Source: an uncultured Alphaproteobacteria bacterium (GTDB lineage: Bacteria; Pseudomonadota; Alphaproteobacteria; Rs-D84). Taken from it: a stretch of 37,577 bases of DNA. Below the pieces are notes generated by a model. That model ran no database searches and was not told the DNA's origin. It saw only the letters and a program-made list of their open reading frames with translations. How positions within the stretch are numbered: the stretch's first letter is position 1; every line of letters begins with the position of its first letter. Below are positions 32,403-37,577 of the stretch, piece by piece. The DNA lies in contig CALXOX010000003.1 in the NCBI GenBank assembly GCA_944390125.1, forward strand, positions 85,280-122,856. The letters are read 5' to 3'. Position numbers and translations under genes: made by a program.

Positions 32403-34460
32403 TTATTCTGCCAATGTTCCTACAGACATTGTTATACGGCGAATACCGCTGCTGATAGATTTTTCTTTATTTACCTTGGCTTTTATTATCTCGCCTGTGT
32501 GATAAACGTGTGTGCCACCGCATAATTCACAAGATACATCGCCAGCAGTAATAACTTTTACTTTATCACCGTATTTTTCATCAAACAAAGCCATTGCTCC
32601 CCGCTTTTTTGCGTCGTCCAATGACATTTCTTCGTGAGATACTGGTAAATCTTCATTTATCCACTTGTTTACTAAGTCTTCAACCGCTTGTTTTTCTTCT
32701 GCCGTCATCGCGCGACCAAAACGGAAGTCAAAACGGACTGAGTCAGGTGATACCTTGGAACCACGCTGTTCAACATCCTCATTCAACACCTGACGTAACG
32801 CAGCCTGCAACAAATGTGTTGCTGTATGGGCGCGAGTCGTCTGTTGGCGTATTGCAGAACTAATTACTGTTTTTACTTCATCGCCAACAGATAATGGCGC
32901 AGTTAAAGTTCCTTTATGAATGACAACGTTATCAACGCGCGCGGCTTCGCTAACGTTCATTACCGTTACGCCGTCCTTGGTCAATTCGCCTGCGTCACCA
33001 ACTTGGCCACCCTGTGTGCCATAGAAATTTGTCTTGTCTAAGGCAACTTCAACATTGTCGCCGACATCAGCAGATTCAACAAATTCACCTTCACGCAAAA
33101 TTGCCAGGACCTTAGATGTCATATTGTCGTCTGGTTCGTACTTAAAGTGGTCGTCTGTTGCAGATAACTGAGTCTGAGATTCCCACAGTGTACGTGTTCC
33201 CTTTGTGTCGGCACGACTGCGTTCTTTTTGTTCTGTCATTGCACGTTCGAAACCTGCCACATCAACATCTATGTTTTTATCGCGTAAAATCATTTGCGTT
33301 AAATCCAGTGGAAAGCCATAAGTATCAAATAACTTAAAGGCAATTTCGCCCGGCAATACACCGTTCTGAACTTTTGGAATTTCATTATCCAGCAATTTCA
33401 TACCGTTTTGCAACATATCAGCGAAAGCGTTTTCTTCGTTCTGAATTATTTCAACAACGTGTTTTTCTTCGCGTGCCAGTTCTGGATAGGCTTCACCCAT
33501 TTCTGTAATCAGAGCAGGGTACAATTTTGATAATAATGCACCCTTGTGGCCCAACAGCTGACCATGACGCATTGCACGACGTAAAATACGGCGAATTACA
33601 TAACCACGGTCCGTATTGTTTGGAATTACACCATCTGCAATTGCAAAACCTACTGCACGTAAGTGATCCGCGATAACTTTGAATGAAGGTGTGTTTTCTG
33701 CTGTCTTTTTTACACCAACAATATCTTCTGTCGCATGAATTAGATTTGCAAATAAGTCGGTATCAAAGTTATCTACTTTGTTTTGCAGTAGCGCAGCCCA
33801 GCGTTCCAGACCACCGCCAGTATCGACGTTTTGCTTTGGTAATGGAGTCAAATTGCCGTTTGCGTCACGGTCAAATTGCATAAAGACGTCATTCCAGATT
33901 TCAACCCAGCGGTCGTCTTCATTTTGAATGTCTGCGCCAAAGTCATAGAATATTTCTGTACACGGACCGCACGGACCGGTATCGCCAGCGGACCACCAGT
34001 TGTCTTTGTCGCCCAAACGAATTGCTTCTTTACCCGCAACTTTGCGCCAAATTTCTGTGGATTCTTCGTCGGTTTCATGTGTCGTCACGCGTAAACGGGC
34101 TGGGTCCAACTTTAACACTTTGGTCAATAATTCCCAGGACATCTCTATGGCACCTTCTTTAAAATAGTCGCCAAAAGACCAGTTTCCAAGCATTTCAAAG
34201 AAAGTGTGGTGGCGACCGTCAAAGCCTACTTCATCCAAGTCATTATGCTTACCACCCGCGCGAATACATTTTTGAACGTCGGCAACACGGGGCGCAAAAG
34301 CTGGTTCTGTTCCTTGTAAAATTCCCTTCCATGGAACCATGCCCGCAACAGTAAATAACAACGTCGGATCATTTGGTATCAAAGAAGCCGAAGGTACAAT
34401 TTTGTGTCCCTTTGATTCAAAATAGTCTAAAAAAGTTTTACGAATTTCATTGTATTTCAT
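32403..34460 (-). CDS. alaS: Alanyl-tRNA synthetase without C-Ala domain
   Basis: Charges tRNA-Ala. The 685-residue product has a complete class II catalytic core (HKIVPSASLIPNDPTLLFTVAGM, VRAGGKHNDLDEVG-like and GRHHTFFEMLGNWSFGDYFK). It also has a tRNA-recognition region and the editing domain with HTATHLL and CELCGGTH zinc ligands. It ends right after the editing domain (SISSGIRRITMSVGTLAE) and lacks the DHHA1/C-Ala domain that brings most bacterial enzymes to about 870 residues. A stop followed within a few bases by a perfect terminator argues against a sequencing frameshift. Strong promoter TTGAAA-N17-TAAAAT at 34489-34517. Confidence 0.93.
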   Translation of the reverse strand: MKYNEIRKTFLDYFESKGHKIVPSASLIPNDPTLLFTVAGMVPWKGILQGTEPAFAPRVADVQKCIRAGGKHNDLDEVGFDGRHHTFFEMLGNWSFGDYFKEGAIEMSWELLTKVLKLDPARLRVTTHETDEESTEIWRKVAGKEAIRLGDKDNWWSAGDTGPCGPCTEIFYDFGADIQNEDDRWVEIWNDVFMQFDRDANGNLTPLPKQNVDTGGGLERWAALLQNKVDNFDTDLFANLIHATEDIVGVKKTAENTPSFKVIADHLRAVGFAIADGVIPNNTDRGYVIRRILRRAMRHGQLLGHKGALLSKLYPALITEMGEAYPELAREEKHVVEIIQNEENAFADMLQNGMKLLDNEIPKVQNGVLPGEIAFKLFDTYGFPLDLTQMILRDKNIDVDVAGFERAMTEQKERSRADTKGTRTLWESQTQLSATDDHFKYEPDDNMTSKVLAILREGEFVESADVGDNVEVALDKTNFYGTQGGQVGDAGELTKDGVTVMNVSEAARVDNVVIHKGTLTAPLSVGDEVKTVISSAIRQQTTRAHTATHLLQAALRQVLNEDVEQRGSKVSPDSVRFDFRFGRAMTAEEKQAVEDLVNKWINEDLPVSHEEMSLDDAKKRGAMALFDEKYGDKVKVITAGDVSCELCGGTHVYHTGEIIKAKVNKEKSISSGIRRITMSVGTLAE

Positions 34461-34488
34461 TTTATAAGTCCCTGTTCTTGTCGGAGCA

Positions 34489-34517
34489 ATTTTATATGCA
34501 TTACTCCGTTATTTCAA
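34489..34517 (-). promoter_or_regulatory. Sigma-70 promoter of alaS
   Basis: On the minus strand TTGAAA (34512-34517), 17 bases, then TAAAAT (34489-34494). CGGAG (34504-34508) and CTCCG (34482-34486) form an inverted repeat around the -10, a possible operator. Confidence 0.7.
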
Positions 34518-34560
34518 TCAGATAATTTGTTTTTTGTAAAAATGTAAAAAAGTATCGATT

Positions 34561-35373
34561 CTAGCCCCTTGGGGCTGCAGCTGCATCAAGTGCATTCTTC
34601 AATACAGTTTCATATTTGACCAGTGCGCGATGATATGCTTCTGCGATGTTTCTAGCAGGTTTTGCCAGATAACCATATTTCATACAAGAAGTATCTATGT
34701 CGTTCTTTATATAATTCACACTGTCCATGTAAATTGGTACTAAATCAGGATTTATATGATGTGCATATATATTTACAAACGACCACATAATATCGTCGAC
34801 TGGGGCGCAAAAATCAAGCTTAGTTGTAATTTTTTGCAATTCTTCTATTATATCGGGAATGATTTTAGCAAGGCCAAATAAAACATTGGCGCGAACGACT
34901 GTACCAGCCAACCCCATATGAGGTCTTATCAAGCAAACATTTTCGCCATCTATATCAAGTTCTTTTGGATTTTCCATGACTTTTACCAAGTCTAAAACGC
35001 GATGTTTTAATACGGCAGCATTTTGAATTATTGCAAAATTGTCTTTTGATACGTTTGGTATTTCTATGTCTGTTAGTAAATCATCGTCATCACAGAAAAT
35101 AATCCAGTCTGGTTTGTGCTCTTGGGCGGCTTTTATTATTTCAAAACGGGCTTTAAATTCACCAAGATTTTCATTTGTGTTTATAACTTGTAAATCACCA
35201 CAGTACCCAAGACGTCTGATGTCTCTGCGAGAAATATTTACCATAGGGTTATCGTTGTATAGTATCAACAAAAATTTTTGACGTATTTTACCCAATGCAG
35301 GTATGGATATTCGCAGCATTTCTGTGTTAAAAGTCGTCATACCTACTACAATATTATTCTTTCTGCGCATCAT
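34561..35373 (-). CDS. Glycosyltransferase-like protein
   Basis: A 270-residue GT-A-fold-like protein. It has an N-terminal NIVVGMTTFN, a NTNENLGEFKARF segment and a metal-binding run IIFCDDDDLL. VDDIMWSF could be the catalytic region. It is only distantly like family 2 enzymes and is unlikely to be resolved further by eye. I start at ATG 35373 because its -10 lies seven bases upstream; an in-frame TTG at 35409 lies in the promoter. It ends in an Ala-rich tail whose stop overlaps a small AGCCC/GGGCT hairpin (34563-34576). It diverges from the next gene. Confidence 0.7.
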   Translation of the reverse strand: MMRRKNNIVVGMTTFNTEMLRISIPALGKIRQKFLLILYNDNPMVNISRRDIRRLGYCGDLQVINTNENLGEFKARFEIIKAAQEHKPDWIIFCDDDDLLTDIEIPNVSKDNFAIIQNAAVLKHRVLDLVKVMENPKELDIDGENVCLIRPHMGLAGTVVRANVLFGLAKIIPDIIEELQKITTKLDFCAPVDDIMWSFVNIYAHHINPDLVPIYMDSVNYIKNDIDTSCMKYGYLAKPARNIAEAYHRALVKYETVLKNALDAAAAPRG

Positions 35374-35380
35374 GACTCTG

Positions 35381-35409
35381 ATTGTAAATAAAAGTTTATC
35401 AAATTGCAA
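35381..35409 (-). promoter_or_regulatory. Leaderless promoter of the GT-like gene
   Basis: On the minus strand TTGCAA (35404-35409), 17 bases, TACAAT (35381-35386), then seven bases to ATG 35373. The -35 hexamer is palindromic and is shared with the opposite promoter. Confidence 0.65.
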
Positions 35410-35433
35410 TTCATTACTTATTTATGTTATAAT
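35404..35433 (+). promoter_or_regulatory. Extended -10 promoter of the membrane-protein gene
   Basis: TTGCAA (35404-35409), 18 bases, then TGT-TATAAT (TATAAT 35428-35433). The ATG is at 35464 after AAGGAA. Confidence 0.65.
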
Positions 35434-35463
35434 ATAAAACAAAGATTTTAAGGAATCAAATAA

Positions 35464-35940
35464 ATGAAACCATTGATGTTGTTTGCAATCATAATGCTGG
35501 TATCAATAGTCGTAGTTGTGTCGTTTGGATTACAACTGTCTCCTAACGCGCCAATCGCGTTATCTCCTGAGTCAGCCGCAAATGCATTATATATATGTCC
35601 AACTACCAGTCCTTTTTGGGACGGGTTCGCTCAGGCACTAATTCCGTTTCATAGATACCTTGTTATAGGATTGTTCTTTGTTGTAATGTTATTGATGTTC
35701 AGTTGGGGTTGGGCGCTATATCAGAATTTGCTTAGTGATTCTTTCAAGCGTGATAGTTTTAAAAAGCCGTGGCAAATGACGAAGTTTACTTTTTGGGTAA
35801 GCGTAATAGTTTTATTGTTTGTCATGACACCGAACTATTATCGTACTGTAAAAGTTGATGGTTTGTCTGGTGAATATGTTTTGTGTGAAAGCGATAGTCC
35901 TGGGGCACGTGCAGTGCGTGCGGATGCAGTTCATGGCTAA
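35464..35940 (+). CDS. Three-TM hypothetical membrane protein
   Basis: A 158-residue protein I do not recognise. It has hydrophobic segments at about residues 3-22 (MLFAIIMLVSIVVVVSFG), 65-90 and 108-125, with a periplasmic-looking loop between the first two (SPESAANALYICPTTSPFWDG). The last part is polar and ends RADAVHG. It is a single gene with AAGGAA before ATG. A paired role with the divergent glycosyltransferase is possible only from shared promoter DNA. Confidence 0.72.
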   Translation: MKPLMLFAIIMLVSIVVVVSFGLQLSPNAPIALSPESAANALYICPTTSPFWDGFAQALIPFHRYLVIGLFFVVMLLMFSWGWALYQNLLSDSFKRDSFKKPWQMTKFTFWVSVIVLLFVMTPNYYRTVKVDGLSGEYVLCESDSPGARAVRADAVHG

Positions 35941-35993
35941 AAATTTATTATTTTGTCAACATTTATAAAAAAGCATAAAAATTAAATATACTC

Positions 35994-36022
35994 TTGACTT
36001 AAAGCCGCGAATTCTCTACGAT
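35994..36022 (+). promoter_or_regulatory. Sigma-70 promoter of hup
   Basis: TTGACT (35994-35999), 17 bases, TACGAT (36017-36022). Transcription would start near 36029, giving a leader of about 140 bases. Confidence 0.7.
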
Positions 36023-36028
36023 TCGTAC

Positions 36029-36171
36029 AAGCAGCACAGGCAATGTCCGTGGAATACAAAGGTTGGCGACGGTAAGGTAATAAAAAACGGCGCATATCTG
36101 CAAAAGTTTTCACAGACATTGCTTGGGACTGCCGGACACCTTATATAAATTTATATGAAAGGAGAAAACAA
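36029..36171 (+). ncRNA. Structured 5' leader of hup
   Basis: CAGGCAATGTC (36037-36047) is complementary over 11 bases to GACATTGCTTG (36115-36125), enclosing 67 bases. TGTCCG (36044-36049) can alternatively pair with CGGACA (36133-36138), and the two pairings exclude each other. Next to the start, CCTT (36139-36142) can pair with AAGG (36159-36162), across ATATAAATTTATAT (36143-36156), hiding the ribosome binding site. This is a candidate switch; no known family was recognised. Confidence 0.55.
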
Positions 36172-36444
36172 ATGAACAAACAGCAATTGATTGAAGCAAT
36201 CGCAAATGAAGTTGAAGTAACAAAAGCAACAGCAGCTGCATGCTTGGATGCGTTCATCAACACAGTTACAAAAGTTCTGAAAAAGAAGGGTGAAGTTCGC
36301 TTGGTAGGTTTTGGTACATTCACAACAGCAAAACGTAAAGCGACAACAGGCCGCAATCCTCAGACAGGTGCTGCTATTAAAATCCCAGCTTCTACTCAGC
36401 CTAAATTTAAGCCAGGTAAAGCTTTGAAGGATGCTTTGAACTAA
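36172..36444 (+). CDS. hup: HU/IHF-family DNA-binding protein
   Basis: A 90-residue nucleoid protein that bends DNA as a dimer. The full family pattern is present: MNKQQLIEAIANE, a KGEVRLVGFGTFTTAKRKA segment and the DNA-arm GRNPQTGAAIKIPASTQPKFKPGKALKDALN. The arm Pro (KIPAS) is in place. AAAGGAG precedes the ATG. The leader is discussed separately. A terminator follows the stop. Confidence 0.95.
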   Translation: MNKQQLIEAIANEVEVTKATAAACLDAFINTVTKVLKKKGEVRLVGFGTFTTAKRKATTGRNPQTGAAIKIPASTQPKFKPGKALKDALN

Positions 36445-36464
36445 ATCGTTTGAATTTTGTTCTA

Positions 36465-36495
36465 TAAAAAATCCCGCCGATTGGTGGGATTTTTT
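36465..36495. terminator. Terminator of hup, also facing the Cys-rich operon
   Basis: AAAAATCCCGCC pairs with GGTGGGATTTTT (36465-36477 with 36483-36495), with one G.T pair. Both directions have a T-run, so it could end the convergent operon at 36544 too. Confidence 0.88.
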
Positions 36496-36543
36496 GTTGT
36501 TTGTTCACTCGGTTACGAATAACCGATAATCAGCAGCAGGTAA

Positions 36544-36822
36544 CTATTCCAGCGGACACGCAGACGTAAATTCATATGAACCGCTGTCGTCGGTATAAGT
36601 TACCCCGGTTGATGCATACATTATACACGACCCGGCGGGTGATGAAATCAGACAACTGTCCGCCGTACCGGCGGATGTATATCCACTGGTACACGTGCTA
36701 TTCGCGATTTCCATATATTCTTCCACCACGGTAACATAACCCGCCGGACACGAAGTGGACGGCGCGGCGGCAAATGCGCCAATCGGCGCAATCGCCATAA
36801 TTAAAATAAATATGCGTTTCAT
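36544..36822 (-). CDS. Small secreted Cys-rich protein
   Basis: A 92-residue exported protein of unknown function. The signal peptide ends about residue 19 (MAIAPIGAFAAA). The mature part has six cysteines with SCPAGYVTV, STCTSGYTSAG and CLISSPAGSC. It is only 12 bases downstream of the next gene, so both are translated from one mRNA under the structured leader. Its DNA is visibly more GC-rich than the rest of the window (codons such as GCC, GGC, CCG). Confidence 0.75.
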   Translation of the reverse strand: MKRIFILIMAIAPIGAFAAAPSTSCPAGYVTVVEEYMEIANSTCTSGYTSAGTADSCLISSPAGSCIMYASTGVTYTDDSGSYEFTSACPLE

Positions 36823-36834
36823 ATTCGCCCCCGT

Positions 36835-37260
36835 TTAGTCAGATAGTCCACTAAACAGCCCCGACCGGAAAGCGGCGTAGGACCGAGCGTTGGCCCCACA
36901 GCTGCGCGCGCAACGGCTGCAATCGCCGGCGGACGAGAACGAGTGGCTGAACACCCACGACGAAACCGCGGGCGAAACCATTTTGCACCAGCAATGTTTG
37001 TTATTGTCACTGGTTGAACTGATCGTGACAGTTTCGGATGTTGTACCCATTGAACCACCCTCTTGAGAGCCACAAAATGCAACACCCTGAATTTCTATAT
37101 CTTCACCGCTACAGAGTGCTGACCAATTTGACTGACCGGTCGAGCCATAAGGCCTTACGCACGTTGTTGATGATGACAGTCTTACGCATTTTGTGACCGC
37201 ATACGCTGGTGGGATTGATGCCGCACAAATTATGCCGGCGATGATTAAATGTTTTTTCAT
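36835..37260 (-). CDS. Secreted Cys-rich protein downstream of structured leader
   Basis: A 141-residue exported protein of unknown function. The signal peptide ends about residue 21 (CAASIPPAYA). The mature part has CVRPYGSTGQSNW, a segment with HCWCKMVSPAVSSWVF, and DCSRCARSCGANARSYAAFRSGLF. It does not share the GYYG module of the 9198 and 29667 proteins. ATG 37260 has AGGGGG upstream; an in-frame start at 37299 falls inside the terminator. It is followed by the 92-residue gene. Its 5' region matches the leader of the 29667 gene although the proteins are not obviously related. Confidence 0.75.
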   Translation of the reverse strand: MKKHLIIAGIICAASIPPAYAVTKCVRLSSSTTCVRPYGSTGQSNWSALCSGEDIEIQGVAFCGSQEGGSMGTTSETVTISSTSDNNKHCWCKMVSPAVSSWVFSHSFSSAGDCSRCARSCGANARSYAAFRSGLFSGLSD

Positions 37261-37285
37261 TCTAAACCCCCTTTTCATTGCGAAT

Positions 37286-37315
37286 GAAAAAACCACCAAA
37301 ATATTTCAGGTGGTT
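37286..37315 (-). terminator. Attenuator terminator upstream of the Cys-rich operon
   Basis: On the minus strand AACCACC (37309-37315), an 11-base loop, GGTGGTT (37291-37297), then T-run. It ends just before the ribosome binding site and ATG 37260. Confidence 0.85.
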
Positions 37316-37459
37316 GGAGGTTCATAGCTATATCAGGTATAGTGTGCTTATTCTATATATTCGCAACCCTCCAACCCAAAACAGTTGGAGCTTTTTTACA
37401 TCTTGATTGATGCCTGAATTCGGGCTATGACACCCCGTCAATGGAACACCCACTGACGG
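37286..37459 (-). ncRNA. Structured attenuator-like leader RNA, copy 2
   Basis: Read on the minus strand: hairpin CCGTCA/TGACGG (37454-37459, 37435-37440); GGTGTC..GCCC; TCAGG (37413-37417); hairpin CATC/GATG (37409-37412, 37399-37402); hairpin CTCCAAC/GTTGGAG (37384-37390, 37369-37375); GAATAT-N3-GAATAA (37348-37362); hairpin CTATA/TATAG (37338-37342, 37328-37332) with loop CCTGA (37333-37337) pairing with TCAGG; terminator. GGTTGGAGG (37368-37376) can also pair with CCTCCAACC (37312-37320). The order matches copy 1 while most stems differ in sequence. Confidence 0.75.
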
Positions 37460-37464
37460 TAATT

Positions 37465-37494
37465 ATTATAATCACAACAAAATTTCATTTGCAA
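37465..37494 (-). promoter_or_regulatory. Sigma-70 promoter of structured leader copy 2
   Basis: On the minus strand TTGCAA (37489-37494), 18 bases, TATAAT (37465-37470). Transcription would start at or near the CCGT of the leader. Confidence 0.7.
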
Positions 37495-37510
37495 TATAAA
37501 AATAAAATCT

Positions 37511-37539
37511 TTGCTTTTAGCGGGTGTGGTATATAGAAT
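37511..37539 (+). promoter_or_regulatory. Possible promoter of the gene at the right edge
   Basis: TTGCTT (37511-37516), 17 bases, TAGAAT (37534-37539). The ATG at 37570 follows AAGGAG. Confidence 0.5.
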
Positions 37540-37569
37540 ATAAAACATAAAACAAAAAAGGAGTTTTCT

Positions 37570-37577
37570 ATGTGGGT
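37570..37577 (+). CDS. First codons of a gene cut by the window edge
   Basis: AAGGAG (37558-37563) lies seven bases before ATG 37570, and only ATG TGG GT is inside the window. Product unknown. Confidence 0.5.

Noticed and set aside
34563-34576. Terminator at the end of the GT-like gene
   Set aside because: The AGCCC/GGGCT hairpin overlaps the stop, but the T-run is several bases away, so it is not a canonical Rho-independent terminator.
36029-36138. SRP (4.5S), 6S or tmRNA piece upstream of hup
   Set aside because: No GGAAGGAAGCAGCC-type SRP loop, tmRNA acceptor arm or T-arm is present.

Overview
The window looks like the chromosome of a small-genome, roughly 40% GC alphaproteobacterium. 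The evidence is a groESL operon with an alphaproteobacterial-type RpoH promoter, an outer membrane (BamD, an autotransporter-like barrel, RlpA, MurJ), RNase J, tRNAs with encoded CCA, and very tight gene packing with many 1-4 base overlaps. The combination of secreted Cys-rich proteins with a reduced gene set resembles uncultivated gut Alphaproteobacteria of the RF32/Enterousia kind. That placement is an inference from memory, not a search result. No IS element, prophage, CRISPR array or rRNA was seen.

Layout. 1-1335: groEL (cut by the window edge) and groES on the minus strand. 1392-6067: HIT protein, a DUF167 protein, a convergent LOG-type protein, then tilS-ftsH-MBL hydrolase. 6134-11285: a GT2 glycosyltransferase, prmC, an M23 peptidase, then an operon of a secreted Cys-rich protein, a LicD-type transferase and a TagD-type cytidylyltransferase. 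11394-14077: a small Cys protein, MGMT domain and TfoX-N proteins, tRNA-Arg(ACG), tdk and htpX. 14146-19793: envelope genes (barrel protein, second M23 peptidase, Smr-like protein, bamD, murJ, rlpA). 19833-24565: dcd, era, a hidden 38-residue ORF, a hypothetical protein, queA, tgt. 24627-28888: a coiled-coil membrane protein, tRNA-Gly(GCC), lysS and a possible RelA/SpoT-like protein. 29039-35940: cold-shock protein, a second Cys-rich secreted protein behind a structured leader, RNase J, an alaS without its C-terminal domain, a glycosyltransferase-like protein and a membrane protein. 35994-37577: HU with a structured leader, a more GC-rich pair of secreted Cys-rich genes with the same kind of structured leader, and the first codons of another gene.

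The most notable observation is a pair of related, apparently undescribed attenuator-like leader RNAs (29460-29637 plus strand; 37286-37459 minus strand). They precede two otherwise different secreted Cys-rich genes. Both share, in the same order, a 5' hairpin, a GGYGTC...RCCC block, a CTCCAA/TTGGAG hairpin, GAATAT-N3-GAATAA, a hairpin whose loop pairs back to an upstream segment, and a Rho-independent terminator just before the ribosome binding site. The loop pairing is kept with different sequences in the two copies. A 9-base segment can pair either in the third hairpin or with the 5' arm of the terminator, as in a riboswitch or attenuator. Other possible leader switches precede hup, RNase J and the cold-shock gene.

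A second theme is promoter architecture. Several genes have a near-consensus sigma-70 promoter whose -10 box ends only 6-9 bases before the ATG, implying leaderless mRNAs. Three divergent pairs share symmetrical promoter elements. All computations here are by eye; structure and family calls need the searches named in each finding.
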